Part shown: positions 37,998 to 47,770 of the stretch, in pieces
Layout of the letters: every line of letters begins with the position of its first letter
How positions within the stretch are numbered: the first letter of the stretch is position 1
Assembly (NCBI GenBank): GCA_050260355.1
Contig: JBLNBZ010000054.1
Span: forward strand, 1 to 64,000
Direction: 5' to 3'
Origin: CADEFX01 sp050260355
Lineage (GTDB): Bacteria > Pseudomonadota > Alphaproteobacteria > Rhizobiales > Hyphomicrobiaceae
DNA length: 64,000 bases
Notes under the pieces: generated by a model
What the model was told of the DNA's origin: nothing
What the model saw: the letters and a program-made list of their open reading frames with translations, nothing else
The model's database searches: none
Position numbers and translations under genes: made by a program

Positions 37998-38029
37998 CAA
38001 CGCGAGGAACGTCGATGTTCCTCGCGTTG
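37998..38029 (-). terminator. Terminator hairpin after aqpZ
   Basis: A 13-bp perfect stem (37998-38010 with 38017-38029) and six-base loop; on the minus strand it is followed by TCATTTTCGCC. It lies 47 bases past the aquaporin stop codon. Confidence 0.6.
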
Positions 38030-38075
38030 CTCTGTCTCACACCGCATTCACGCCGGCCGGCGCGCTACGACGTCG

Positions 38076-38762
38076 CTATTCTTCCTGTAAGTAGCGAGCT
38101 ACGACGCCACCGATCACGGCCCCGAGTATCGGAGCCACCCAGAAAAGCCAGACCTGTCCGAGAGCTGTTGTGCCGCCGTAGATGGCGGTGGCGAGGCTGC
38201 GGGCAGGGTTCACGGAGGCATTCGAGATAGGAATGGCCATGAGGTGAATCGCAGTCAGCGCCAGGCCGATGGCGATGGGCGCGAAGCCTGCCGGCGCGCG
38301 GCGTGATGTGACGCTCATGATGACGATCAGGAAGAAGGCGGTCATGATGACCTCGGTGATGAACACCGAGCCGAGGCTCGATCCCGAGGCCGAAAGCGAG
38401 CCGTAGCCGTTCGAGACACCGGCGAGATCGGCAGCCTTGCCGGTGCCGATCAGCGTCACGAACACGGTGGCGGCGAGGAAGCCGCCCACGCACTGGGCGA
38501 TGATGTAGCCGAGTGCGCGGCCGGAATCGAACCGGCCTCCCGCCACGAGCCCGAGTGTCACGGCGGGATTGAAATGGCCGCCGGAAATGTGGCCGAACGC
38601 GAAGGCCATCGCCATCACCGTCAGCCCGATCGATATGGCAACGCCAAGCGCCGTTGCCGGCGCGGCAGTCCCGAACAGTCCGGCGCCCAGCACGGACGAG
38701 ACGAGCATGAACGTGCCGATCGCCTCTGCGATCAGCACGCGTGTGTTCCAGGTCATGTTCAT
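38076..38762 (-). CDS. aqpZ: Aquaporin Z (water channel)
   Basis: A 228-residue inner-membrane MIP-family channel with six hydrophobic segments and both pore motifs, SGGHFNPAVTLG and SNASVNPARSLA. The residues around the pores (His in the HFNPAV block, Arg in NPARS) fit a water-selective AqpZ rather than a glycerol facilitator. ATG 38762 follows AGGGGAAAG; an upstream frame to 38885 lacks support. A single-gene unit with its own hairpin terminator. Confidence 0.94.
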   Translation of the reverse strand: MNMTWNTRVLIAEAIGTFMLVSSVLGAGLFGTAAPATALGVAISIGLTVMAMAFAFGHISGGHFNPAVTLGLVAGGRFDSGRALGYIIAQCVGGFLAATVFVTLIGTGKAADLAGVSNGYGSLSASGSSLGSVFITEVIMTAFFLIVIMSVTSRRAPAGFAPIAIGLALTAIHLMAIPISNASVNPARSLATAIYGGTTALGQVWLFWVAPILGAVIGGVVARYLQEE

Positions 38763-38923
38763 GGCTTTCCCCTGATGGCGGTCGTCGGCGACGCAACGGG
38801 GTCGCTCTTTTCGCCCCTCGGCGACCCGAATCAAATCCAGCGTAGCTTGTTTAGTACGAAAACCGGGCTCTCGGGAGGGAGCCATGGTGCGCCGCGCAAG
38901 GCTCGCGGTCGGTCGTCGCCAGG

Positions 38924-39637
38924 TCAGCTCTTCCGCCCCAGCAGTACGTCCTTGGCTTCGTTGATCTTTGCGGCCAGATAGGTGGAGCCGCCGCGGTCCG
39001 GGTGCAGCTTCAGCATCAGCTCACGGTGCATCCGCCTGATCTGCTCCTCGCTCGCCCCGGGCTGCAGGCCGAGAATCTCCAGCGCCTGCTCGGCTGTCAT
39101 TTTGCCGTCCGGTCCCTGGGAGTGCTCGGCCTCGCCGCGCGCCAGATCATCCCGCCAGGACGGATGGAGCCGATCGAGATAGGCTTCCACGAGCTGGGCG
39201 GACTGCGGATCGGTGAAGCGGCAATCCTGCCACAGATGCGCAAGCTCGATGGGCCTCATGTCCTCGAGATTACGTCCCGCAAAGAAGCCCTTGAGGATGC
39301 GCCCGCGCACCGCCCCCGTCGCGTGATCGAGCTCCATCTCGAGGTGCTCGGTGGTGACGTGCGAGGTCTGTCCCGGCTGACGTCCCTGTCCGCCGATCCC
39401 TCCTCCCCATGGCGTTGCGCTACCCTTGCCCCACACGAGCCAGGTGCCCAGAACTGCCAGCGGGAGCGCGTAGGACAGAAGGCCCCGAACAAGCAGGAGA
39501 GCGGCAACGACAAGCGCGCCCACGCCCGCGCCTGTGCGCAGCCGTCTGGCAAGATTTGCCGCATTCGTCTGCACGAAGGCCTGTACGAGGACGAGGACCA
39601 GCGCCAGGGCGACCAGGCCGAAGAGGAAATACTGCAT
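38924..39637 (-). CDS. Membrane-anchored J-domain (DnaJ) protein
   Basis: The 237-residue protein has an N-terminal hydrophobic segment (FLFGLVALALVLVLVQAF) and a second one at about residues 38-68, a middle cytoplasmic part, and a C-terminal J domain (ALEILGLQPGASEEQIRRMH, then the HPD motif in LKLHPDRGG). The layout resembles DjlA/Tim14-type co-chaperones that recruit DnaK to the membrane. It lies seven bases after the VWA gene in the same direction, suggesting the two proteins work together. Confidence 0.88.
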   Translation of the reverse strand: MQYFLFGLVALALVLVLVQAFVQTNAANLARRLRTGAGVGALVVAALLLVRGLLSYALPLAVLGTWLVWGKGSATPWGGGIGGQGRQPGQTSHVTTEHLEMELDHATGAVRGRILKGFFAGRNLEDMRPIELAHLWQDCRFTDPQSAQLVEAYLDRLHPSWRDDLARGEAEHSQGPDGKMTAEQALEILGLQPGASEEQIRRMHRELMLKLHPDRGGSTYLAAKINEAKDVLLGRKS

Positions 39638-39644
39638 CGATCGG

Positions 39645-40436
39645 CTATTTGCGTTTCATCTCTGCGAGCAGCAGTCGTGCGCCGCGCTTGTCGACCAGCC
39701 GCTCGAGCGCTTGGCGCCCGCCGGCAGCATAGACGGCGACTGCAGAGAGCAGCTCGCGCAACTGGTCTGCGGAGCCGGCATCGAACCGGCACCAGGCTCC
39801 CTTCGTGAGACGCGCAATCTCGCGGAACGTGCGCTCGGCACGCGCATCATGACCCTCCTGAAACATGAAGACGGGGACCCCGTGCAGCGCGAGCTCGCCG
39901 GCGCGCCCGCACAGGTCGTCGGCATCCTCCTCCATGCAGTCGCCGACGTAGACGAGCGCATTGACCCGTTTCTTCTCGGCCTCGCGGCGCGCGTGCGAGA
40001 GAACCTTGCGGATCTGCGTGTAGCCGCCGTGGCACTCGACGGTTGTCATCAGGCGCGCGAGCGCGTCCGGATCGCCGACCCACTTGGAGGCGCGACATTC
40101 GCCTGCTCCGCGGAAGTAGACGAGCTGCACGTCGAGGCCACCGACCTCCTTGACGGACTGGAACATGTCCGCCTGCAGCGCCAGGGCCAGGTCCCACGTC
40201 GGTTGCCGGCTCATGGTCGCGTCCATGGCGAAGATCAGCCGGCCGGATCCAACGTTTGTCTGCGGCGCAAGCGTTTTCACCCGCCGCACGAACTCGGCCA
40301 CCTCCGCCGACGAGGAAGGCTTCGTCGACGCCGGCGTGTCCTGCTCGCGTCGTGCCGCGGGCGGACGAGAATCGCTCTGCGGCTGCGCCGGCGTTCCTCG
40401 GGCCTCGCCTGTATTGGTCTTCTTGTCGGTGCCCAT
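39645..40436 (-). CDS. VWA-domain protein of unknown function
   Basis: A 263-residue cytoplasmic protein with a disordered Pro/Ser-rich N-terminus (about 50 residues) and a von Willebrand A-like domain. The MIDAS-type strand is RLIFAMDATMSRQPTWD, and later strands include LDVQLVYFRGAGE and ALVYVGDCMEEDADDL. The first MIDAS motif is DATMS, a variant of the usual DxSxS. Start ATG 40436 follows AAGGAACG. It is the upstream partner of the membrane J-domain gene. No function is established. Confidence 0.8.
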   Translation of the reverse strand: MGTDKKTNTGEARGTPAQPQSDSRPPAARREQDTPASTKPSSSAEVAEFVRRVKTLAPQTNVGSGRLIFAMDATMSRQPTWDLALALQADMFQSVKEVGGLDVQLVYFRGAGECRASKWVGDPDALARLMTTVECHGGYTQIRKVLSHARREAEKKRVNALVYVGDCMEEDADDLCGRAGELALHGVPVFMFQEGHDARAERTFREIARLTKGAWCRFDAGSADQLRELLSAVAVYAAGGRQALERLVDKRGARLLLAEMKRK

Positions 40437-40530
40437 CGGGCTCGTTCCTTACGGCCAACAGGGCAGTGCCACCCGCCACCGAGCATGGAGCAGCGCCGAG
40501 GGCACGGCAACTCCGGGTCCACCCGCAGGC

Positions 40531-43500
40531 TCAGTCCCCGGCTGGCATGAGCCCCAGAAGCTGAACGTTGCCGCCCGTCGCCGTCGTGTCGGTCGAGCGC
40601 ACCCTCTCGGTCGCGAACCGGGCCAGGTAGTTGGGCCCGCCCGCCTTCGGCCCGGTGCCTGACAGCCCTTCGCCGCCGAACGGCTGCACGCCGACGACGG
40701 CTCCGATCTGATTGCGGTTGACATAGAGATTGCCGACGCGTGCGTGCTCGGCGACGAAGTCGGCGACTGCGCCGATGCGGCTGTGCAGCCCGAGCGTCAG
40801 ACCAAATCCGGTGGCGTTGATCTGCGCGATTACCTTGCCGAGATGGCCGCGGCCGAAGCGCAGCACGTGGAGAATGGGTCCGAACACCTCGCGATCGAGC
40901 AATCCCAACGATGGCAACTCGTACGCCGCCGGCGTCACATAGGTGCCGACGTGGCAGTCGGGCGGCAGTGGCAGGTCGATCAGCTCCACGGTCTGGCGCT
41001 GCATGCGAATCTTGTGCGCCTCGAGCGCATCTTGCGCCGCCTGGTCGATCACGGGGCCGATGTCGGTCGCGTAGTCGAGGGGATCGCCGATGTCGAGTGC
41101 GGCAATCGCGCCGGTCAGCATCTCGATCACGCGCGGGGCGATGTCCTCCTGCAGGAACAGCACCCGCGCCGCCGAGCAACGCTGGCCGGCCGAATCGAAC
41201 GCCGAGCGTACGGCGTCACGCACGACCTGCTCGGGTAGCGCACTGGAATCCGCGATCATCGCATTGATGCCGCCGGTCTCGGCAATGAACGGCACGATCT
41301 CGCCGCGCCGGCCGGCAAGCGCCTGCTGGATGGCCCAGGCAGTTTCGTTGGAGCCGGTGAAGGCAATACCCCGAACCCGCGGATCGCCGACCAGCGCGGC
41401 GCCGACCTTGCCGTCGCCCGTCAGCAGATGCAGCACCTCTTTCGGCACGCCCGCCGCGTGCAGGATCTCGACCGCCAGGAACGCGGTCACCGGCGTCTGC
41501 TCGGCGGGCTTGGCCAGCACGGGATTTCCCGCGGCAAGCGCCGCAGCCACTTGCCCTGTGAAAATGGCAAGCGGGAAGTTCCAGGGGCTGATGCAGGCGA
41601 ATGGCCCCCGTCCGCGCAGCTCCAGCGTGTTGCGCTCTCCCGTGGGGCCCGGCAGCTTCACGGGGCCCGAGAAAAGTCGGCGTGCCTCGGTTGCGTAATA
41701 GCGCAGGAAGTCGACGGCCTCGCGCACGTCCCCTTGAGCGTTCTCGAGCGTCTTGCCGGCCTCGCGCACCAGCACCGCCATCAGGCGTGCACGGCTTCTC
41801 TCCATGAGGTCGGCGGCCTTCTCGAGGATGTCGGCCCGCGCCGGACCGCCGAGGCTATCCCATGCGTGCGCTGCTGCGGTCGCGCTCAGCAATGCATCGT
41901 GGATTTGCTCCCGCGTCGCCTGCCGCACCGTCCCGATGCGCTCGCGCCGGTCGTGCGGGCACAGCACGAGCTCAGCCTGCTCGCCGCCGGTCACAGCACG
42001 TCCATTGATGATGGGGCCGGCGGCGAACTGGGACGCAAGCTCCTTCGCCATCTCGGCTTCGAGGGGGCCTCGAATCGACTGCTCGCTGAGCGCCAGTCCG
42101 AGGCTGTTGCGCCGCGTCTGGCCAAAGAGATCCGGCGGGCGCGGTAGCGTGAGCTGGCCCGCCAGCTTGCCCTCCTGCCATTCGCGCTCGGCAGTCTCCA
42201 CGGGATCGCGCACGATGTCGGCGATCGGCGCTTCCTCGTCCGCCAGGCGATTGACGAACGATGTGTTGGCGCCGTTCTCGAGCAAGCGGCGGACGAGATA
42301 CGCGAGCAGGTCCTCGTGTCCGCCTACGGGCGCATAGATGCGGCACGGCCGTCCCAAGCCGCCCTCGCCCGACACCGCCTCGTAGAGCGCCTCACCCATG
42401 CCGTGCAGGCGCTGGAACTCGAAGCTCGCGGCCGCGGCGGCAACGTGCGCCGAGGCGACCGTGTGCGCGTTGTGGGTTGCAAACTGCGGGAAGAACGTCT
42501 GTGGCTCCGACAGCAGGAAGCGCATTGCGGCAAGGTAGGACACGTCCGTGTGCAGCTTGCGCGTGAAGACCGGGTAATTGGCCCAGCCCCGCTCCTGCGC
42601 CCACTTGATCTCGCTGTCCCAATAGGCGCCTTTCACGAGCCGCAGCGGGATGCGCTTGCCGCCGCGCTCGCGGAGCCGCCGCAGCCAGCGCAGCACCGGG
42701 ATGGCGCGCTTGCCGTAGGCTTGGACAGCGAGCCCCAGCCCGGCCCAGCCGTCGAGGCTCGGGTGCAGGTAGGTGCGGGCAAACAGGGCGAGCGTCAGAT
42801 CCAGGCGATCCTGCTCCTCTGCGTCGATCGTCAGCGTCAGGCCCCACTTGCGAGCGAGCTGCGCCAGCTCGATCAGGCGCGGCGCCAGCTCGCGCTCGAG
42901 CCTCGCCTCCTTGCCCGGCTCGAAGCGCGGGTGGATGGCGGAGAGTTTCACCGACACGCCGGGGCGTCGCATGATGTGGTCGGCGTGCGTTGAAGTGACG
43001 GGCCCTGCCGACTTGCCGATTTCCTCGATCGCGTCGACGTAGCGGCCGAAATATCGATCCGCGTCGTCCGCCGTCTTGGCGGCTTCGCCGAGCATGTCAT
43101 AGGAGAATTGGAAGCCGCGCTTCTCCAGCGGCTTGGCGCGATCGAGCGCTTCCGCGATTGTGCGGCCGAGCACGAACTGATCTCCCATGATGCGCATGGC
43201 TTGCCGCAGCGCCTGCCTGATCATGGGCTCGCCCGAGCGTGCGACCAGCCGTTTGACGACGCTGACCGGGCTCGAGCCCTTGGCATCCTTCAACCTGACG
43301 ATGCGCCCCGTCAGCATCAGGCCCCAGGTCGAGGCGTTGACGAACAGGCTGTCGGAGTGCCCGACGTGCGTCTCCCAGCGACCGCCGCCGATCTTCTCTG
43401 CAATCAAGGCGTCGGCGGTGTCGGCATCCGGAATGCGCAACAGAGCCTCGGCAAGGCACATCAGAATGACGCCCTCCTCCGAGGTCAGGCCGTACTCGTG

Positions 43501-43740
43501 CATGAAGGCGTCGATGCCGCCGTGATGCACCTTGCCGGCCCGCGTGGCATGCACCAGGCGGCGCGCCGTTTCAGCGATGCGGCGGCGCTCGTCGGCCGTA
43601 TAGACGGCGCGCTCGATGAGGGCGCCGACGAGGCGAACCTCGTCCATGAGGTGGTAGGAGGCCAACTCGTCGCGCGGCGGCAGGTCCACGGAAGCGGCGG
43701 CTTCGAGCAGAGGGTTGCGTGCTTGGCTCAGATGGGCCAT
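40531..43740 (-). CDS. putA: Bifunctional proline dehydrogenase / glutamate-semialdehyde dehydrogenase PutA
   Basis: PutA oxidises proline to glutamate in two steps using FAD and then NAD. The 1069-residue protein has the PRODH barrel (PGVSVKLSAIHPRFE, LTIDAEEQDRLDL, RIPLRLVKGAYWD) and an ALDH domain (FACISPWNFPLAIFTG, GSNETAW, Glu in IAETGGINA, catalytic Cys in DSAGQRCSAARV), then a short C-terminal region. It lacks the N-terminal ribbon-helix-helix repressor domain of E. coli PutA, so control must be external; no putR gene is adjacent. ATG 43740 follows GGAGACGG. Divergent from panC. Confidence 0.95.
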   Translation of the reverse strand: MAHLSQARNPLLEAAASVDLPPRDELASYHLMDEVRLVGALIERAVYTADERRRIAETARRLVHATRAGKVHHGGIDAFMHEYGLTSEEGVILMCLAEALLRIPDADTADALIAEKIGGGRWETHVGHSDSLFVNASTWGLMLTGRIVRLKDAKGSSPVSVVKRLVARSGEPMIRQALRQAMRIMGDQFVLGRTIAEALDRAKPLEKRGFQFSYDMLGEAAKTADDADRYFGRYVDAIEEIGKSAGPVTSTHADHIMRRPGVSVKLSAIHPRFEPGKEARLERELAPRLIELAQLARKWGLTLTIDAEEQDRLDLTLALFARTYLHPSLDGWAGLGLAVQAYGKRAIPVLRWLRRLRERGGKRIPLRLVKGAYWDSEIKWAQERGWANYPVFTRKLHTDVSYLAAMRFLLSEPQTFFPQFATHNAHTVASAHVAAAAASFEFQRLHGMGEALYEAVSGEGGLGRPCRIYAPVGGHEDLLAYLVRRLLENGANTSFVNRLADEEAPIADIVRDPVETAEREWQEGKLAGQLTLPRPPDLFGQTRRNSLGLALSEQSIRGPLEAEMAKELASQFAAGPIINGRAVTGGEQAELVLCPHDRRERIGTVRQATREQIHDALLSATAAAHAWDSLGGPARADILEKAADLMERSRARLMAVLVREAGKTLENAQGDVREAVDFLRYYATEARRLFSGPVKLPGPTGERNTLELRGRGPFACISPWNFPLAIFTGQVAAALAAGNPVLAKPAEQTPVTAFLAVEILHAAGVPKEVLHLLTGDGKVGAALVGDPRVRGIAFTGSNETAWAIQQALAGRRGEIVPFIAETGGINAMIADSSALPEQVVRDAVRSAFDSAGQRCSAARVLFLQEDIAPRVIEMLTGAIAALDIGDPLDYATDIGPVIDQAAQDALEAHKIRMQRQTVELIDLPLPPDCHVGTYVTPAAYELPSLGLLDREVFGPILHVLRFGRGHLGKVIAQINATGFGLTLGLHSRIGAVADFVAEHARVGNLYVNRNQIGAVVGVQPFGGEGLSGTGPKAGGPNYLARFATERVRSTDTTATGGNVQLLGLMPAGD

Positions 43741-43869
43741 TTCCGTCTCCGGCGCGCCTGCACAGGTCACGACTCAAAGTGCTGATCGCGCAGTATCTTA
43801 GCAGAGACCAGCCGGGTAGGAGCCATCCGGCAGCGGCGGTCAGGCAGAATGAAGGCGAGGTAAGGAGAG

Positions 43870-44721
43870 ATGGCGAGCGTACCCGTGGCGCGAGCACTGC
43901 CCGATTTGAGAAGCAGAGTCGCCGCTTGGCGCAAGGCCGGCGAGACGGTCGCGCTGGTCCCCACCATGGGGGCGCTGCACGAGGGCCACTTGCAGCTCGT
44001 CAAGCTCGCGCGCCAGCGGGCAACCCGTTGCGTCGTCTCGATCTTCGTCAATCCGACGCAGTTTGCGCCGCACGAGGACTTCACCCGCTATCCCCGCGAC
44101 GAGGCGGCCGACCTTGCCAAGCTGGCGCTCGTCAATTGCGACCTGGTCTGGGCTCCGGACGTGGGCGAGATGTACGGCCCGGGCTTTGCCACCCGCGTCG
44201 TTCCGGGCGGCGCCGCCGAGGGGCTGGAGACCGACTTCCGCCCGCACTTCTTCGCCGGCGTCGCCACCGTCTGCTGCAAGCTCTTCACGCAGGTCGCGCC
44301 CGATGTCGCCATTTTCGGGGAGAAGGACTATCAGCAACTGTGCGTGGTGCGGCAGATGGTCCGCGATCTCAATCTGCCGCTCGAGATCGTGGCTGGAGCG
44401 ACCGTGCGGGAGCCTGATGGCCTCGCCATGTCGAGCCGCAACCGGTACCTGACGCCGCAGGAGCGGGCGTCGGCGCCGGCCTTGCACCGCGCCATTCTCG
44501 GCATCGCCGGCGCGAAGGCCGAGGAGCGGCCGGCTGCCATCGCGGAGGCCAGGCGCACACTCGACGCCGCCGGCTTCAGAGTGGATTATCTGGAGGTGCG
44601 AGACGCCGAGACGCTTGCGCCCTGCGAGCCGTCGTCTGGCCGCGCCCTGCGCGTCCTCGGTGCGGCATGGCTCGGCAGCACGCGACTGATCGACAATGTG
44701 GCGGTTGTGTCCCAACCCTGA
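43870..44721 (+). CDS. panC: Pantoate--beta-alanine ligase (pantothenate synthetase)
   Basis: PanC joins pantoate and beta-alanine with ATP to make pantothenate, the coenzyme A precursor. The 283-residue protein has the HIGH-type motif in PTMGALHEGHLQLV, FVNPTQFAPHEDFTRYPR, FGEKDYQQL and the KMSKS-like MSSRNRYLTPQER. ATG 43870 follows TAAGGAGAG. No other pan gene is in the window. Confidence 0.96.
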   Translation: MASVPVARALPDLRSRVAAWRKAGETVALVPTMGALHEGHLQLVKLARQRATRCVVSIFVNPTQFAPHEDFTRYPRDEAADLAKLALVNCDLVWAPDVGEMYGPGFATRVVPGGAAEGLETDFRPHFFAGVATVCCKLFTQVAPDVAIFGEKDYQQLCVVRQMVRDLNLPLEIVAGATVREPDGLAMSSRNRYLTPQERASAPALHRAILGIAGAKAEERPAAIAEARRTLDAAGFRVDYLEVRDAETLAPCEPSSGRALRVLGAAWLGSTRLIDNVAVVSQP

Positions 44722-44783
44722 CCTCGCATCGTTGCGCCGCCTTGAAAATCCGTCGTGCTCATGCGACTTGAGGCCCACGCCGC

Positions 44784-44807
44784 CCGGCCGGATTCGAATT
44801 CGGCCGG
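44784..44807. repeat. 24-bp near-perfect palindrome between panC and parE
   Basis: Seven-base arms CCGGCCG and CGGCCGG flank GATTCGAATT, itself nearly palindromic, so only one symmetric base pair is imperfect. It could be a panC terminator stem (no T-run follows) or a regulator site upstream of parE, whose start codon is 64 bases away. Confidence 0.45.
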
Positions 44808-44870
44808 TGCCCCAATGTCCCGCGTGTCGAGACGTCCCAACTGTCCTCTTGAGCAAGTGGTCAGACCACG

Positions 44871-46883
44871 ATGGCATCCTCACGCGACCTGTTCGCCAAG
44901 CTCGAGGCTGAATTGAGCGAGAAGCCTTTTCGCGGGCGTAAGTCCGCCGACGCATCCGACAGCTACACGGCCGCCGACATCGAGGTCCTCGAGGGCCTTG
45001 AGCCGGTTCGGCGCCGGCCAGGCATGTACGTCGGCGGCACCGACGAGAAGGCCATGCATCACCTCTTCGCCGAGGTCATCGACAACTCCATGGACGAGGC
45101 GGTGTCAGGCCACGCCACCTGGATCGAGGTGCGCCTGGACGCCGATGGCTTCTGCTCGGTCACCGACAACGGCCGCGGCATCCCCGTCGATCCCCACCCC
45201 AAGTTCAAGAACAAGTCGGCCCTCGAAGTGATCATGACGATGCTGCACTCGGGCGGCAAGTTCGACAGCAAGGCCTACAACACGAGCGGCGGCCTGCACG
45301 GCGTCGGTGTGTCGGTCGTCAACGCGCTGTCGGAGTCGCTCGAGGTCGAGGTGGCGCGCGGCCAGCAGCTCTATCGCATGGCGTTCTCGCGCGGTAAGCC
45401 CGAGAGCAAGCTCGAGAAGCTCGGGTCGATCATGAATCGGCGGGGCACGAAGGTGCGCTTCAAGCCCGACGAGCAGATCTTCGGCAAAGGCGCCGCTCTG
45501 AAGCCGGCGCGCGTGCTGAAGATGGCGCGGTCGAAGGCCTACCTGTTCGGCGGCGTCGAGATCCGCTGGTTCTGCGATCCGTCCCTGATCAAGGACGACA
45601 CCCCGGCCGAAGCCGTCTTTCATTTTCCCGGCGGCCTGAAAGACTATCTGCTCTCCACCATCGAGGGCCAGACGCTGCTGACCAAGGACGTGTTTGCCGG
45701 TCGCATCGACAAGCCCGGCGGCCATGGCTCGGTCGAATGGGCCATCGCCTGGGTCGCCGACGAGGATGGCTTTTCCAGCTCCTACTGCAACACCATCCCG
45801 ACGCCGGAGGGCGGCACGCACGAGGCCGGGTTGCGCCAGGCGCTCTACAAGGGCCTGCGCGCCTACGGAGAGCTTGTCGGCAACCGCCGCGCCGCTCAGA
45901 TCACGTCGGAGGACGTGATGGGCACGGCTGCGTCCATGCTGTCGGTGTTCATCCGCGAGCCGGAGTTCCAGGGCCAGACCAAGGACAAGCTGGCGACGCA
46001 GGAAGCGACGCGCATCGTCGAGGCGGCGGTGCGCGACGCCTTCGATCACTGGCTTGCGGATTCCCCGCAGCAGGCAGCTCGCCTTCTGGACTGGACGGTC
46101 GAGCAGGCCGAGGAGCGGCTCAAGCGCAAGCGCGAGAAGGAGGTCGGACGCCAGAGCGCGACGCGCAAGCTGCGTCTGCCTGGAAAACTTGCCGATTGCA
46201 CCATCAGCTCCAACGTCGGCACGGAGATCTTCATCGTCGAGGGCGACAGCGCCGGCGGCTCAGCCAAACAGGCGCGCGACCGTGAGCGCCAGGCGGTCCT
46301 GCCGCTGCGCGGCAAGATCCTGAACGTTGCCAACGCATCCTCGCAGAAGCTGTCGCAGAACCAGTTGCTATCGGATCTCGTGCAGGCGCTGGGTGTCGGC
46401 ACCGGCAGCAAGTATCGCGACGAGGATTTGCGCTATGAGCGTGTCATCGTCATGACCGATGCGGATGTGGACGGCGCCCACATCGCCTCGCTTCTGATCA
46501 CGTTCTTCTATCAGGAGATGCCGGACCTGATTGACAACGGTCATCTGTTTCTGGCCGTGCCGCCGCTCTACAAGCTCACGCACGGCGCCAAGTCGCTCTA
46601 TGCGCGCGACGATCGCCACAAGGACGAGCTGCTGAAGAAGGAATTCCCCGCCAACGCCAAGGTCGAGATCTCACGCTTCAAGGGGTTGGGCGAGATGAAT
46701 GCCGCTCAGCTCAAGGAGACGACCATGGATGTCGCGAAGCGCACGCTGCTCAGAGTCGAGATCGCCGACAGCGACAAACCGGCGCTGTCCGACGCGGTCA
46801 ACGCGCTGATGGGCTCCAAGCCCGAAGCCCGCTTCCGCTTCATCCAGGAGCGTGCAGCGTTCGCGACCGGCCTCGATATCTAA
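44871..46883 (+). CDS. parE: DNA topoisomerase IV subunit B
   Basis: ParE is the ATPase half of topoisomerase IV, which separates daughter chromosomes. The 670-residue protein has GHKL motifs EVIDNSMDEAVSGHA, VTDNGRGIPVD and GGLHGVGVSVVNALS, and the TOPRIM motifs IVEGDSAGGSAKQ and MTDADVDGAHI with PLRGKILNV. Length and the absence of the GyrB-specific insert favour ParE over GyrB. It ends three bases before the converging phyR stop. Confidence 0.93.
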   Translation: MASSRDLFAKLEAELSEKPFRGRKSADASDSYTAADIEVLEGLEPVRRRPGMYVGGTDEKAMHHLFAEVIDNSMDEAVSGHATWIEVRLDADGFCSVTDNGRGIPVDPHPKFKNKSALEVIMTMLHSGGKFDSKAYNTSGGLHGVGVSVVNALSESLEVEVARGQQLYRMAFSRGKPESKLEKLGSIMNRRGTKVRFKPDEQIFGKGAALKPARVLKMARSKAYLFGGVEIRWFCDPSLIKDDTPAEAVFHFPGGLKDYLLSTIEGQTLLTKDVFAGRIDKPGGHGSVEWAIAWVADEDGFSSSYCNTIPTPEGGTHEAGLRQALYKGLRAYGELVGNRRAAQITSEDVMGTAASMLSVFIREPEFQGQTKDKLATQEATRIVEAAVRDAFDHWLADSPQQAARLLDWTVEQAEERLKRKREKEVGRQSATRKLRLPGKLADCTISSNVGTEIFIVEGDSAGGSAKQARDRERQAVLPLRGKILNVANASSQKLSQNQLLSDLVQALGVGTGSKYRDEDLRYERVIVMTDADVDGAHIASLLITFFYQEMPDLIDNGHLFLAVPPLYKLTHGAKSLYARDDRHKDELLKKEFPANAKVEISRFKGLGEMNAAQLKETTMDVAKRTLLRVEIADSDKPALSDAVNALMGSKPEARFRFIQERAAFATGLDI

Positions 46884-46886
46884 AGC

Positions 46887-47705
46887 TTACGCCGACCCGA
46901 AGCGGCCGCCCGAGGCGCGTGCCTTGGTGTCGAAGAACAGCACCTGACTGATGATGGCCTTCACCGCGTCGACCCTGAACGGCTTGGTGATCAGGAACAC
47001 GGGCTCTGGGCGCGCGCCGGTAAGCAGACGCTCGGGGAAGGCCGTGATGAAGATCACCGGCAGGTTCTTCGACTTGAGAATCTCGTTGACAGCCTGAAGG
47101 CCGGAGCTGCCGTCCGCAAGCTGAATATCGGCGAGCACCAATCCAGGGCGATGCTCCGCCACGGCCTTCACGGCTTCGGTGTGTGTACGCGCCATCGCAA
47201 CCACACGATGGCCGAGGCTGGTGACGATGTCCTCGAGGTGCATCGCAACGAGCGGCTCATCCTCGATGATCACCACGTCCGTTGCCATCTGCTCGGCAAT
47301 TTGCCGCGCCGCCTCATCGAGCAGCTCGACGGCTCCTCGCGCATCCGTGTCCAGGATGTAGGCCGCCTCGTCCGTGCTGAAGCCTTCGACCGCAGTCAGG
47401 AGAAAGATTTGCCGCGGCTTGGGTGAGATCGCCCCGAGCGTGCGCGATGCCGCGGCGGTCGAGCCCTCACCTTCGCTGCCGCGCGGGATCGCATCGAAGT
47501 CGAGCGAATTCCATGTCCTTAGAAATGCACGGTAGAGTGCAGCTCGCGGAGGATCCGATTGCGGAAACTGGGCCGGGTCCGAGAGGAGGTCTTCCAGCAC
47601 ACGGGCCACGCACTGGTCGCCCTGCTCCTGACTACCCGCCAGCGCGCGCGCAAAGCGGCGCAGTAACGCCAGATGAGGCGTAATCTTCTGGGACGTCGAT
47701 GACAT
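46887..47705 (-). CDS. phyR: General stress response regulator PhyR
   Basis: PhyR is an anti-anti-sigma factor. When phosphorylated, its sigma-like domain binds NepR and frees EcfG. The 272-residue protein has the diagnostic order: an N-terminal sigma-like domain (ALLRRFARALAGSQEQGDQ, then LTAVEGFSTDEAAYIL) and a C-terminal receiver domain with the acidic patch in VVIIEDEPLVAM, the phospho-acceptor Asp in GLVLADIQLADGSSG and the Lys in LITKPF. ATG 47705 starts MSSTSQKIT. It diverges from nepR-ecfG and has its own EcfG-type promoter. The cognate histidine kinase is not in the window. Confidence 0.94.
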   Translation of the reverse strand: MSSTSQKITPHLALLRRFARALAGSQEQGDQCVARVLEDLLSDPAQFPQSDPPRAALYRAFLRTWNSLDFDAIPRGSEGEGSTAAASRTLGAISPKPRQIFLLTAVEGFSTDEAAYILDTDARGAVELLDEAARQIAEQMATDVVIIEDEPLVAMHLEDIVTSLGHRVVAMARTHTEAVKAVAEHRPGLVLADIQLADGSSGLQAVNEILKSKNLPVIFITAFPERLLTGARPEPVFLITKPFRVDAVKAIISQVLFFDTKARASGGRFGSA

Positions 47706-47770
47706 TCGTGGTACCCGGAGATCAGGATGGCTGATTGCTGATGCAAGTATGTCTGGAGGCAACCAATATC

